A stretch of DNA of 60,413 nucleotides from Streptomyces spiralis (GCF_014654675.1 NZ_BNBC01000049.1:8782-69194), one strand, 5' to 3'. Shown: positions 17,128 to 26,183, counted from the first letter of the stretch. Numbers and translations are program-made. The notes: a model not told the origin generated them from the letters alone.

Positions 17128-18629
17128 GCCGGCATCGGCCCATGAAGGGTTCCCCGTCCCTGAGTGGGGGACGGCTCGCGGCCGGTGGCGACGGGCGGCT
17201 CGTACTGCTGGTCGTGCTGAGCGCGACATTCGTGCAGTTGCTCAACGTCACCGTCGCGCAGATCGCCGCCCCGGCGATCCGGGCCGACCTGGGTGCCGGC
17301 TCAGGTGCCGTGCAGCTGATCCTGGCCGGGTACACCCTGACCTACGCCTGCTTGCTCATCACGGCCGCGCGCCTCGGCGACCGGTACGGCTACCACCGGC
17401 TGTTCGTGCTGGGCACCGTCGTCTTCATGGCCGGTTCAGTAGCTGCCGCGTGTGCTCCCGATGCCACGTTCCTCATCGCGGCCCGGCTGTTCCAGGGCGC
17501 GGGCAGCGGCTTGGTCGCCCCGCAGGTTCTGTCGATCATCCAGGTCGCAGTCCCCGCTGCCCGGCGCCCACGGGCTCTCGGCCTGTTCGGTGCCACGATG
17601 GGAGTGGCGTCGCTGGCCGGGCCGCTGATCGGCGGACTTCTCGTCGGCGCCGACCTCTTCGGTATCGGCTGGCGCTCGGTGTTCCTGGTCACGGTGCCGG
17701 TGGCACTCCTCTCGCTCGCAGGCGCGACCGCACTGCCTCGCACGCGAGGCGCGGCCGGACAGCGCGTGGACGGGGTGGGCGTGTTGCTGACCACCGTGGG
17801 CTTCGGTGCGCTGGTGCTGCCGCTCGCGCTGGGAGGGGAAGCCGGCTGGCCCTGGTGGACATGGGCCACGCTGGCCGTGTCCGTTGCCGTTCTCGGCTGC
17901 TTCGCCCTGACTCTCCCGCACCGGCCGGATCCCTTGGTGCATCCGTCGCTGTTCCGCGACCGGAGGGCGCGTGCGGGGGTGCTGCTGGTGTTCGTGTTCA
18001 ACGCCGGGGTGCCGTCCTTCACGTATCTGCTGTTCCTGCATCTGCAGTCGGCCATTGGATATCCCGCCCTCACGGCCGCGCTGACGTCGGCTCCCTTCGC
18101 GGCTGCGGCCGTGCTGGGCAGCCGTGGTGCACCCGCGCTGGCCCGCCGACATGGGTTGGCCGTGCTCACGGTCTCGGCGCTGGTATTGGCGGGGACGGCC
18201 CTGGCTCTCGCCCCGCTCATCGGCACGGCGGCCGGACGCTGGGCGGCGTTGCCGGTCCTGGCTCTCGGCGGTGCCGCGTTCGGCTCGTTCACCGCCTCCG
18301 TGTTCGCTCTCGTGCTGGCGAGGGTCGACGGCTCCGCGGCCGGTTCTGTGTCCGGGCTGTTGCCCACGGCTCAGCAGCTGGGCGGGTCGATCGGGGTGGC
18401 TGCGGCGGGGCTCGTCTACTTCGCACCCGCCGCCGGCCCGGGCGCCGCGTTTCGGCACGCCATGATCTACGAGGCCGCCGTCTTCGCCGTCACCGCGCTG
18501 ATCAGCCTTCGGATGCGCGATCGGAACCGACCAGCCGGTCATGTCTCGCAGAGTGATGTGGTCACTGGCCGAGCTGATTCGGTTCGGGCGGGGGAAGCTG
18601 GCGGTCCTCCTCAGCGGGTTTCGGATTGA
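17124..18629 (+). CDS. MFS drug/metabolite transporter, DHA2-type, C-terminus altered by an IS end
   Basis: About 14 hydrophobic segments, EmrB/QacA-type, starting at a GTG coupled to the hydrolase stop. Motif A appears as ARLGDRYGYHRLF after the second segment, and motif C-like GATMGVASLAGPLIGGLL in the fifth. The transporter proper ends near residue 470 (ISLRMRDRNRPAG). The last 30 or so codons, from about 18535, read through the terminal sequence of the IS256-type remnant that occupies the opposite strand. The original tail and stop were therefore probably replaced, though all membrane segments remain. Confidence 0.85.
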   Translation: MSRHRPMKGSPSLSGGRLAAGGDGRLVLLVVLSATFVQLLNVTVAQIAAPAIRADLGAGSGAVQLILAGYTLTYACLLITAARLGDRYGYHRLFVLGTVVFMAGSVAAACAPDATFLIAARLFQGAGSGLVAPQVLSIIQVAVPAARRPRALGLFGATMGVASLAGPLIGGLLVGADLFGIGWRSVFLVTVPVALLSLAGATALPRTRGAAGQRVDGVGVLLTTVGFGALVLPLALGGEAGWPWWTWATLAVSVAVLGCFALTLPHRPDPLVHPSLFRDRRARAGVLLVFVFNAGVPSFTYLLFLHLQSAIGYPALTAALTSAPFAAAAVLGSRGAPALARRHGLAVLTVSALVLAGTALALAPLIGTAAGRWAALPVLALGGAAFGSFTASVFALVLARVDGSAAGSVSGLLPTAQQLGGSIGVAAAGLVYFAPAAGPGAAFRHAMIYEAAVFAVTALISLRMRDRNRPAGHVSQSDVVTGRADSVRAGEAGGPPQRVSD

Positions 18630-19057
18630 GAAGTTCGGCCATGGAGCCTTCGGAAAAGTAACGGCGGTCGAAGACTTGCCACTCGTCGTGCAGTTCGGCC
18701 AGGACCGCGGCGGCCGGCCGCTCCCGTGCCGCGGGGTCGGGAAAGACATGGACGACGTCGGTCCGCCGTTTGATCTCCCGGTTCAGCCGCTCCAGCGGGT
18801 TCGTGGACCAGATCTTCTTCCAGTGCGCGGGCGGGAAGTCCGCGAACGCGGTGATGTCTGTCGCGGCGTCCAGCAGCATCTTCCTGACCTGGGGGAACTG
18901 CCGTCCGAGCATGTCTGCGACCACGTCCAGCTGGGTGCGCACGGCCTCCGTGCTCCCGGCATCGTTGCCAGGCCGCGCCGAGGAACACGGTGCGGATCGC
19001 GGCCACCAGCCCGCTGTGGCATCACCAGCTGAACGTTCTCCAGGCCGCGGGCCCGGC
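18562..19057 (-). mobile_element. IS256-family transposase remnant with internal deletion
   Basis: Two frames are needed to read it. The C-terminal part (RTQLDVVADMLGRQFPQVRK, DAATDITAFADFPPAHWKKI, WSTNPLERLNREIKRRTDVV, and the end SMAELLNPKP) is a typical IS256/Mutator transposase. Upstream, LVAAIRTVFLGAAWQRCR lies in another frame, and the segment normally between WQRCR and RTQLD is missing. The N-terminal half is absent. Its end carries the motif CATGTCTCGCAGAGTGATG that runs into the MFS gene. Confidence 0.85.
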
Positions 19058-19063
19058 AAGCTG

Positions 19064-19125
19064 CTGGGGAAGGGAGGTTTCGAGCGCCGGCGAAGGAGGC
19101 GGTGCGTGAAACGTCCCTTCCCCAG
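19064..19125 (-). terminator. Strong inverted repeat just after the PfkB kinase gene
   Basis: CTGGGGAAGGGA (19064-19075) pairs perfectly with TCCCTTCCCCAG (19114-19125), and GTTTC/GAAAC extends the stem after one mismatch. On the minus strand it begins 5 bases after the kinase stop, the position expected for an intrinsic terminator of the transporter-kinase operon, although no T-run is obvious. Confidence 0.65.
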
Positions 19126-19129
19126 GCTC

Positions 19130-20077
19130 CTAATCTGTGCCAGGGCGGGCCATGGCCGCGTCGACCTCGTCCGCGGTTGGTGCGGTCGCCGGTCCTTGCC
19201 GGGTGACGGCGATGGCAGCGGCGACGTTCGCGCGGCGGGTCGCGTCGAGGAGTTTGGTTCCGCGTGCGATGCATGCCATGAGGACGCCGGTGTGTGCGTC
19301 GCCGGCGCCGTTGGTGTCGACCGGGGTGATGGCGTGCGCGGGCACGTGTCGGACGCCGATGCGGTCGGCGACGTAGGTGCCGCAGCCACCGTCGCGCACC
19401 AGCACGGCCGCCGGCAGCAGGCCGGCGAGCGCCTCGGCGAGTTCGGCGGGCGTGGTGCCCTCGGGCACTGTGCCGGTGAGCCGGCCGAGCGTGAGGCCCG
19501 CCTCGCGGGCGTTGAGCGTCCAGAGGGTGGCTCGGGCCGTGATGGCCGCCCAGGCCGCCTCGGGGATCTCGGTGAGCAAGGGAGCGGGGTCGAAGACGAC
19601 CGCCGTTTGTGGATCGATGGTAGGCAGCCAGCCGGTCAGCGACGCGCCGTTGGCCGGGTGCCGCAGGGAGTACCCCGTGACGTAGACGACGTCGTCGGGT
19701 CGCACGGCGACGGCGTTCAGGTGCTCGGGTGTCACCTGCCCCTCGGCGCCGAGCGCCGAGACGAAGGTACGCTCCGCGTCGGCGTCGACGATCGCGACGC
19801 TCACGCCGGTGTCGAGGCCGGCGACCGGTGGATTGGGTGCCGCGATGCGCTCGGCCTGGAGGGCCGCGTGCACCTTGTCGCCGAAGGGTCCGGTCCCGAC
19901 GGTACCGAGGTAGACGACGTCGGCTCTGTCCCGCGCGGCGGCGGCCATGACATTGAAGCCGCCGCCGGCAGTGAGCTCGAACTGATGGGCGTAGACATCG
20001 CCGCCGACGGGCGGCATCGCGGGCACGCGCATGACGAGGTCGACGATCGCCTGCCCGGTGTGCAGTACGCGGCCCAT
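19130..20077 (-). CDS. PfkB-family sugar/nucleoside kinase
   Basis: 315-residue ribokinase/PfkB-family kinase. Motif 1 is ELTAGGGFNVMAAAARDRADVVYLG near the N-terminus (GG and substrate-binding N), and the ATP/anion-hole motif DTNGAGDAHTGVL contains the catalytic aspartate. The length suits ribokinase, pseudouridine kinase (PsuK) or inosine/uridine kinases. Its ATG overlaps the transporter stop by one base (TGATG). With a nucleobase/nucleoside transporter and a glycohydrolase homologue in the same operon, phosphorylation of a ribose or nucleoside released in the cell is the natural inference. Confidence 0.85.
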   Translation of the reverse strand: MGRVLHTGQAIVDLVMRVPAMPPVGGDVYAHQFELTAGGGFNVMAAAARDRADVVYLGTVGTGPFGDKVHAALQAERIAAPNPPVAGLDTGVSVAIVDADAERTFVSALGAEGQVTPEHLNAVAVRPDDVVYVTGYSLRHPANGASLTGWLPTIDPQTAVVFDPAPLLTEIPEAAWAAITARATLWTLNAREAGLTLGRLTGTVPEGTTPAELAEALAGLLPAAVLVRDGGCGTYVADRIGVRHVPAHAITPVDTNGAGDAHTGVLMACIARGTKLLDATRRANVAAAIAVTRQGPATAPTADEVDAAMARPGTD

Positions 20078-21579
20078 CAGCGCTGCCCCGTCCGTGCCGT
20101 GGTGCGGGCCCCGCCAAGGGCGAGGTAGCCGAGGAACGCGACGGCGAACGTCACGAGCCAGCCGAGCCCGTTCTGCCCGATCCAGGTGCCGTGCCACGCG
20201 CCGGTGAACCAGGGCCTGTCGGCGGGGCCGGCCTGGGTGAACAGGTAGCCGACGACGATCGCCACGGCCCAGCAGGCGACGGCGCGCCACTCGGCTCCGG
20301 CGTGGTACCAGTACCGGGACCGGGGAGCGAGGTCGAGCAGGTCGTCGTCGCCGTAGTCGTGGCGGCGGAGCAGGTCGGCGATGAAGACGCCGACCCACGC
20401 GGTGATCGGGACAGCGAGCAGCGTGATGAACGAGATGAACGGGTCGTAGAAGTTGTCGGCAATGAGCATGAAGTAGATCGAGCCGAGCGTGGTGACGACG
20501 ACGTCGACGACGACGGCGTACACCCGCCGGATCGGCACGCCGAGGGTCAGGGTGGTCAGGCCGGCCGAGTACACCGACATGTGGTTCGAGACGAGCAGCC
20601 CGCCGAACGCGGTGACGAGGTAGATGACAGACATCCAGGCCGGCATGACATCGGTCAGTGCCGCGACGGGGCCGTTGGCGGCCGCCGCGAGCTTGGAGTC
20701 GCCGGACCCGAGCACGCCGCCGAGCGAGATGAGCAGGACGAGCGGGACGCCGGCGCCCGCCGCGGCGCTGGCGACCAGGTGGGTGCCGCGCACCCGGTCG
20801 GACTGGTAGCGGGACATGTCGGCTCCGGCGTTGGCCCACCCGATGCCGGTGCCGCCGGCGATGGTGCCGATGCCGGCGACGAGCGCGGCTGTCGAGCCCG
20901 CCTTCGTGGCGGTGACTGCGGTCCAGTCCACGTGCGTGAGCAGGTACACGGCGACCACGATGTTCAGTGCGCCGAAGATCCAGGTGGCCCACTTCTGGAT
21001 GACCAGGAGCGTGGCGTGGCCGAGGCCGGAGACGGTGACGGTGCAGGCGACGAAGATCAGGATGCTCACCACCGCGATGACGGGCACGTCCTTGGCGTTG
21101 CTGCTGGTGCCGAAGAAGATCCCGCACAGTGCGGTGAGCGCGAACGCTGCCGTCGACGTGTTGACGGTCTCCCAGCCGAGCCGGGACAGCAGAGACACGA
21201 GCGTGGGGCCGATGTTCCCGCGTACACCGAAGACGGCGCGGGAGAGCGTCAGGCTGGGGGCGTGGCCGCGGCGGCCGGCGATCGAGATGACGCCGACGAG
21301 CGCGAACGAGGCGAACGACCCGATCGTGGCCGCGACGATCGCCTGCCAGAGGTTGAGGCCGCTCTGGATCAGGGCGATGCCGAGCGGCAGGCCCAGGATC
21401 GAGATGTTGGCCGCGAACCAGGCCCAGAACAGTTGCAGTGGGCGGCCGTTGCGCTCGGCGGGCGGAACCGGCTCGATGCCCCGCTGCTCGATGTGCCCGA
21501 GGCGCGGCCGCTCCTGGAGGGCGGCTGCGGCGGGCGAGCCTGTCGCCGGGCCCTGGGGCACGGCACTAGATTTGGTCAC
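20077..21579 (-). CDS. NCS1-family nucleobase/nucleoside:cation symporter
   Basis: 500-residue membrane protein of the cytosine/purine permease (CodB/PucI/Mhp1) family, about 12 hydrophobic segments. Landmarks: FWAWFAANISILGLPLGIAL in the first segment, GRRGHAPSLTLSRAVFGVRG in the segment 2-3 loop, ETVNTSTAAFALTA, and GWANAGADMSRYQ (a substrate-site region). It imports a base, hydantoin or nucleoside with a cation. It is the middle gene of the operon: 118 bases after the glycohydrolase and coupled to the kinase. Confidence 0.9.
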   Translation of the reverse strand: MTKSSAVPQGPATGSPAAAALQERPRLGHIEQRGIEPVPPAERNGRPLQLFWAWFAANISILGLPLGIALIQSGLNLWQAIVAATIGSFASFALVGVISIAGRRGHAPSLTLSRAVFGVRGNIGPTLVSLLSRLGWETVNTSTAAFALTALCGIFFGTSSNAKDVPVIAVVSILIFVACTVTVSGLGHATLLVIQKWATWIFGALNIVVAVYLLTHVDWTAVTATKAGSTAALVAGIGTIAGGTGIGWANAGADMSRYQSDRVRGTHLVASAAAGAGVPLVLLISLGGVLGSGDSKLAAAANGPVAALTDVMPAWMSVIYLVTAFGGLLVSNHMSVYSAGLTTLTLGVPIRRVYAVVVDVVVTTLGSIYFMLIADNFYDPFISFITLLAVPITAWVGVFIADLLRRHDYGDDDLLDLAPRSRYWYHAGAEWRAVACWAVAIVVGYLFTQAGPADRPWFTGAWHGTWIGQNGLGWLVTFAVAFLGYLALGGARTTARTGQR

Positions 21580-21697
21580 GACACTCTCCTTTGAGTTCGC
21601 GAGCGCGGCGTCGAGGGTCGAACTGGGCGCCGTCGCCCGTGTGGGGCGTTGTTCGGGTCCGCCGGGTCTTGCCCGGCCCGGCGGGACCTGGGCGGAG

Positions 21698-22726
21698 TCA
21701 GCGGAGCCGTTCGTGTCGAAGGCCGAGCAGGCCTTCGACGAGGGGTTCCGGCTTCAGGTCGTTGACGGTCAGGACCTGGCCGACAACGTCGCTGGGCCAC
21801 GCGGCCATTCCGTGGTGCGCGCCGAGGATCGCGCCGGCGATCGCCGCGATCGTGTCGGTGTCGCCGCCGACCTGTGCCGCGAGGCACAGGGCGTGGAAGG
21901 GGTCGTCCGCGAAGCGTGTGGCCAGTGCAAACGCGGCGGGCACGGATTCCTGCGAGGCGACCGACGTGCCGACAATCTCGTAAAGGGCGTCGAGCACATC
22001 GGCCTCCGGAAGGCCGGCGACCAGCTTGACCGCCCACCGAATGCGGGCGGAGACGGAGCCGCCGGCGACCCAGTTGCCGACGCGCTCGAGCGGCGCGGCG
22101 GCGTCAGCCGCGGAGCGGGCGCCGTCGAGTACCGACAGGCCTGGGTCGTCCAGGGCGCCGGAGACGGCGGCCGCGACCGCCGCGGCCGCGCTCAGCCCGA
22201 GACCGGTGTTGTGCGTGAGCCGCGACGCTTCGACGACGGCCTCGGCCAGCGACCCGCCCGTGCTCGGGAAGGCGATGCCGACCGGGGTGATGCGCATCGC
22301 GGCCCCGTTCGTGGTGCCCCGGCCGCCGGGGTCGTCCTGCGGCCCGGCGCCAGCCTGGATGGCCGAGATCGCGGCCTTGGTCGAGGGACCGAGCAGATCG
22401 AGCGACCCGCGGTCCGCCATGCCCTTCTCCCAGGCCGCCAGCGCATCGGCGAATTCGGCCGGTGCGATATGACCGCCCCCGGCGATCAGCAGCCGGGCGA
22501 CGAGGACCGCCTGCTCGGTGTCGTCCGTGACCGACCCGGCCCGCATCGACGGCGCGATGGGCTGGTCGGCCACAGCGTCGCGCAGCCCGGTGATGCGGCC
22601 GTAGGTGGTGGCGATCCGCTCGCGGCTCATCGACTGCGTGGGCATCCCCAGCGCGTCGCCGATGGCCAGACCGACGAGGGCGGCGGTGGCTCGGTCAGTC
22701 ACGGTCTCGAGGCTCGGCCTCGTCAC
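21698..22726 (-). CDS. ADP-ribosylglycohydrolase-family protein
   Basis: 342-residue member of the DraG/ARH fold, a dinuclear-magnesium N-glycosidase family. Metal-binding motifs are visible: GSVTDDTEQAVLVARLL (about residues 70-86) and VGGDTDTIAAIAGAILGA near the C-terminus, plus GRGTTNGAAMRITPVGIAF in the middle. It starts at a GTG overlapping the GntR stop (GTGA). Family members remove ADP-ribose from proteins or nucleotides, but its operon with a nucleobase transporter and a PfkB kinase suggests a small-molecule N-glycoside substrate. That is inference. Confidence 0.85.
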   Translation of the reverse strand: MTRPSLETVTDRATAALVGLAIGDALGMPTQSMSRERIATTYGRITGLRDAVADQPIAPSMRAGSVTDDTEQAVLVARLLIAGGGHIAPAEFADALAAWEKGMADRGSLDLLGPSTKAAISAIQAGAGPQDDPGGRGTTNGAAMRITPVGIAFPSTGGSLAEAVVEASRLTHNTGLGLSAAAAVAAAVSGALDDPGLSVLDGARSAADAAAPLERVGNWVAGGSVSARIRWAVKLVAGLPEADVLDALYEIVGTSVASQESVPAAFALATRFADDPFHALCLAAQVGGDTDTIAAIAGAILGAHHGMAAWPSDVVGQVLTVNDLKPEPLVEGLLGLRHERLR

Positions 22727-23454
22727 AGTGTGCCTCCAAAATTGATGACGATACGGAAGTGATCCGGGTCCAGGAGCGCCGCCACGTGCTCGACGAACCC
22801 GCCGTCCGCACCGAACGACGTGCGGGCGGTGCCCAGGAACGCACACCCCTCGGGGCGGTCCAGGATGCGGGCGTCGTCGGCGTCGAGCGGGACGAGCCGC
22901 ACCTGCTGGCTCCCGCTGACCGGACGTATCCCGGCCCGCTGCAGCGTCGCCCAGATCGATCCGTCGATCAGGCCCGTGACGGGCAGGTCGGCGAGAATCC
23001 CGGTGGCGGGCAGGAACGACGACTCGTAGGAGACGGCGGTGCCGTCGGGGAGCCTGCGGATCCTGCGGACCCGGACGGCGTGGTCGGCGGCCAGGGCCGC
23101 GTCCGTCAGCGCCTCGGGCGGCAGCGCCGTCGTGTCCCAGGGGACAGAAGCGATGTCGAGGACCTCGGTGGTGATGTCGCTCCCAGCGCTGCGCAGGGCG
23201 CGCGCCCAGCCGAGCGACTGGTCCAGGGCCACCCCGTCGAAGGTCACGAACGAGCCGATGCCCGAGCGGGTCGCGATGAGGTTGCGCTGCTGGAGTTCCT
23301 GGAGTGCTTGGCGGATCGTCCCGCGCGAGACGGCGAAGCGTCGGGCGAGCTCGTTCTCGCCGTCCAGTTGGTCGCCCGGCTTGAGCTCACCGCTGCGGAT
23401 GGCCCGGGCGAGAGTCTCGACGATGCGGGACCGCTTATGTGCTCCGATAGACAT
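22723..23454 (-). CDS. GntR/HutC-family transcriptional regulator
   Basis: 243-residue regulator. The N-terminal GntR winged helix has GELKPGDQLDGENELARRFAVSRGTIRQALQELQ (residues about 20-53), and the rest is a UTRA ligand-binding domain (VRVRRIRRLPDGTAVSYESSFLP). It is the first gene of the operon with the glycohydrolase, transporter and kinase. ATG 23454 has no Shine-Dalgarno and sits at the edge of a palindrome, suggesting a leaderless, autoregulated transcript. Confidence 0.88.
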   Translation of the reverse strand: MSIGAHKRSRIVETLARAIRSGELKPGDQLDGENELARRFAVSRGTIRQALQELQQRNLIATRSGIGSFVTFDGVALDQSLGWARALRSAGSDITTEVLDIASVPWDTTALPPEALTDAALAADHAVRVRRIRRLPDGTAVSYESSFLPATGILADLPVTGLIDGSIWATLQRAGIRPVSGSQQVRLVPLDADDARILDRPEGCAFLGTARTSFGADGGFVEHVAALLDPDHFRIVINFGGTL

Positions 23455-23470
23455 GTACAGTACCTGTACA
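23454..23470 (-). promoter_or_regulatory. Palindromic operator at the GntR start codon
   Basis: TGTACAGTACCTGTACA: two copies of TGTACA separated by five bases, themselves embedded in a larger partly symmetric block (GTAC repeated three times). It overlaps the first base of the GntR start codon. The spacing is typical of GntR/HutC operators, and the position suggests negative autoregulation. Confidence 0.6.
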
Positions 23471-23668
23471 CCCATTCTCGGGGTGTGTCCAGAGGTGGCC
23501 GACGGACAGTTGTGGCGCTGACGGGGCGTCGCGTGTGTCCTCGACCTCGATCCGTACCGGACTGAGTCCGTCGGTGGCGAACGCCTCAACCTCGCAAAGC
23601 CGCAGCGCGAGGCGGGCTGATGCTTGACCGAGCAGCCGCCCCTGCAACCACGGCCGGGCCATCCACGG

Positions 23669-23727
23669 GTTGGTGTGGCAGGTGCGGTAGATGGTGTCGC
23701 CGTCACGCAGGAACACGTTGACGCCAC
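23669..23727 (-). pseudogene. Short DUF899-like fragment
   Basis: Minus-strand codons give GVNVFLRDGDTIYRTCHTN, which resembles the segment near the end of DUF899 (thioredoxin-like) proteins. Only about 20 residues are recognisable, in a 560-base gap between the GntR and Lrp genes. Weak evidence. Confidence 0.3.
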
Positions 23728-24034
23728 ACAACCAGCGCGCGAGCCACGACCTCGCCCTGATCCTCGGGCCCTCACCGTGTTTGCGTATTTGCAGGGGTCG
23801 GACACGCATATACATGCGGCGGCCTGCTTAACGATCTCTCCGTCGGCAACTGGACAGCGGCGCCGAACCGTCCGCCCTGGCTACCGTCACCCATGTCCAC
23901 CGGATTCGACGACAGCCCGTCCTCGTCGGCCTGTTCCATGAGGAGGACCGCCACGCTGCCTGACCGAAAGGCTGCTTCACAGCTCACAGCACCGAATCGC
24001 GTCTTCGAGCGGCACAGGCACCCCGTGGAGGTCC
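23728..24034. other. Stretch without a recognisable gene
   Basis: About 300 bases between the DUF899-like fragment and the end of the Lrp gene. Several short frames cross it on both strands, but none has family similarity or a start site I can support. Confidence 0.4.
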
Positions 24035-25102
24035 TCAGGCGCAGGTGGAGTCCTCCGGGAGGTCGCACCAGGGGTCGATGGGGACGCACTCTGTGCGGCG
24101 TCCCAGGCTGTCGAGGATCCAGCCCTGTCGCTTCACTGTGCGCAGGACGATTCCGTGGTCGGCGATCTCCAGCTCCGGGCACTCCGCGCTGATGCGGTCC
24201 TCCAGGTCGAGGACGCTGTCGACGGAGTGCAGCCACGCGGAGAGCAGGACGTTCGTTTCTCCGCTCGTTGCGGTCAGCAGCCGCACGTCCGGCATCCTTC
24301 CCAGCCGCTCGCAGACCTGCTGGCGTCGGCTGACCGGGACGCGTGCCCAGAGTAGGGACGTCACCGGCCATCCCGTGATGTGCTGGGCCACCTCGCTGCG
24401 GAAGGCCACCGCGCCCGTCCGCTCCAGCCGGGTCAGGCGGCGCCGCACCGCGGTGTGGCTCGAGCCGAGGTGCTCGGCCAGGTCGGTGACGGGCAGCCGG
24501 CCGTCCACCGCGAGGGCGAACAGCAGCTCCCGGTCCTGCGTGTCCAGCGGGCCGGGGACGGTCGTGCGCGGTGGGGTCTCGTCGGTCAGGGACTGCAGGC
24601 GCGACTGCTGCGCGCGGGTCAGCGCGTCCAACCGCCAGTCGTTGCCGGCTGCCAGGATGCGTGTGGTGACCTGTGTGTTGAGCCGGACGACGCCGGGCAG
24701 GCCGCTCACGTGGTCCAGGACGAAGCGGGAGAGACTGGGCAGGTCTCGGGTGATGGCGTTGACGTGGATGTCGCGCCCGCTGGCCAGTTCCATCACGGAC
24801 TTCGTCCGGGGGTCACGGGCCAGGGCCAGGGCGACCCGGCCGCGTTCGGCGGGGTCGCAGTCGACGTCGATGAAGGCGTTGCACAGGGATCGCCACAAAG
24901 CGGGGCTGCCCGTGGCCGTCACCCAGGCCGTTCCCCGCTGTGAGATCCGGCTCCAGCGGCGGGCGACCGTTACCGCGCTGAGTCCCAGTACGTCGCCCAC
25001 CGTGGTCCATGAGGCGCGAGGTGCGATCTGGAGGGCGTGGGTGATCGCCAGGTCCGTCTCGTCGAGCTCGGCGGCGAAATCCTTCACATTGGCGCTTCCC
25101 AT
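24035..25102 (-). CDS. Lrp/AsnC-family regulator with two DNA-binding domains
   Basis: 355-residue tandem Lrp/AsnC protein: helix-turn-helix one at LDETDLAITHALQIAPRASW with LGLSAVTVARRWSRI, a RAM-type sensor half, then a second helix-turn-helix at LDTQDRELLFALAVDGRLPV with LGSSHTAVRRRLTRLE and a second sensor half. This duplicated architecture is common in Streptomyces. ATG 25102 is preferred over ATG 25114 because GGAAA lies upstream at good spacing. It is divergent from the CE4/MHS/SDR/fusion operon and most likely controls it. Confidence 0.88.
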   Translation of the reverse strand: MGSANVKDFAAELDETDLAITHALQIAPRASWTTVGDVLGLSAVTVARRWSRISQRGTAWVTATGSPALWRSLCNAFIDVDCDPAERGRVALALARDPRTKSVMELASGRDIHVNAITRDLPSLSRFVLDHVSGLPGVVRLNTQVTTRILAAGNDWRLDALTRAQQSRLQSLTDETPPRTTVPGPLDTQDRELLFALAVDGRLPVTDLAEHLGSSHTAVRRRLTRLERTGAVAFRSEVAQHITGWPVTSLLWARVPVSRRQQVCERLGRMPDVRLLTATSGETNVLLSAWLHSVDSVLDLEDRISAECPELEIADHGIVLRTVKRQGWILDSLGRRTECVPIDPWCDLPEDSTCA

Positions 25103-25253
25103 GGTGATTTCCATCGATTTTCGGGCTGGCTGAATGGGAGACGGCCACTATTGACCACCTCACCCCCGCAACACAAGAGCGGAGGTGACCGACATGGCGC
25201 GTGGCCGCGCCCTGGCCCGGAGCACAGCTCTCTCACGGAAAGGCCGCATCTCG

Positions 25254-26156
25254 ATGACGCACAGCGAACAGCAACCGTGGGAGTGGGACGAACGCATCTG
25301 GCGCGGTCACGTCGAGCGGGTGCGGGCCGGCCGTTCCCTGGCGCCGAAGACCTGGCCGGGCGGAGCGCGGTGCGCCGTGGCCGTGTCCTTCGACTCCGAC
25401 CACGAGACGCCCGCCCTGCGCGACGGACAGACGAGCCCGGCGAAGCTGGCCCAGGGCGAGTACGGAGCGCGCGTGGCCGTGCCGAAGATCCTGGACATGC
25501 TGGAACGCCACCGCATCCCCGCGAGCTTCTTCATGCCCGCGGTCTGCGCGCTGCTGCGCCCGCAGGAGGCCAGGTCCTACACGAAGGCCGGGCATGAGCT
25601 GGCCATCCACGGCTGGATCCACGAACGCAACACGCAGCTCGGCGCGGAGAGCGAACGTGAGCTCCAGCTGCGCGCGGCCGACACCCTGGAGCAGATCAGC
25701 GGGGTGCGTCCCGTCGGTATCCGTACTCCCAGCTGGGACTTCTCTGCCCACACTCTGTCGATCACCCGGGAGATGGGGCTGCTCTACGACTCCTCGCTGA
25801 TGGCCGACGACGAGCCGTACGAGCTGGTCGAGGACGGCGAAGCGACGGGTGTGGTGGAGATTCCGGTGGAGTGGATCCGCGACGACGCGCCGTACTTCAT
25901 GATGGAGCGCTTCGGGTCCTTGCGCCCCTACATCGCGCCGCGGGACGTGCTGCGGATCTGGCAGGACGAGTTCGCTGCCGCCTACGCGGCGGGCGGCCTG
26001 TTCCAGCTGACGCTGCACCCGCACATCATCGGGCACCGCTCGCGCCTGACCGTGCTGGACGAGCTGCTGGCGCACATCGCGGGACACGACGGGGTGTGGC
26101 TCGCCACCCATCGCGACATCGCCGAGTACTGCCGCGCCCAGCACGACCAAAACTGA
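25254..26156 (+). CDS. CE4/NodB-family deacetylase, possible cyclic amidase
   Basis: 300-residue cytosolic member of the polysaccharide deacetylase superfamily, with no signal peptide. The metal site is visible: aspartates in SFDSDHET and the H-x-x-x-H pair in AIHGWIHE. Other landmarks are IRTPSWDFSAHTL and LFQLTLHPHIIGHRSR. Cytosolic proteins of this type (HpPgdA-like) include PuuE-type allantoinase and cyclic imidases, so ring opening of a cyclic amide is as plausible as sugar deacetylation. GGAAAGG precedes ATG 25254. First gene of the operon divergent from the Lrp regulator. Confidence 0.8.
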   Translation: MTHSEQQPWEWDERIWRGHVERVRAGRSLAPKTWPGGARCAVAVSFDSDHETPALRDGQTSPAKLAQGEYGARVAVPKILDMLERHRIPASFFMPAVCALLRPQEARSYTKAGHELAIHGWIHERNTQLGAESERELQLRAADTLEQISGVRPVGIRTPSWDFSAHTLSITREMGLLYDSSLMADDEPYELVEDGEATGVVEIPVEWIRDDAPYFMMERFGSLRPYIAPRDVLRIWQDEFAAAYAAGGLFQLTLHPHIIGHRSRLTVLDELLAHIAGHDGVWLATHRDIAEYCRAQHDQN

Positions 26157-26183
26157 CCGCCGAGCCCTCCGCGGCCCCGTGAC

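Noticed and set aside
20191..21594. Long plus-strand frames opposite the NCS1 transporter
   Set aside because: Composed of Gly/Asp/Arg-rich repeats caused by the complement of membrane-segment codons; not protein-like.
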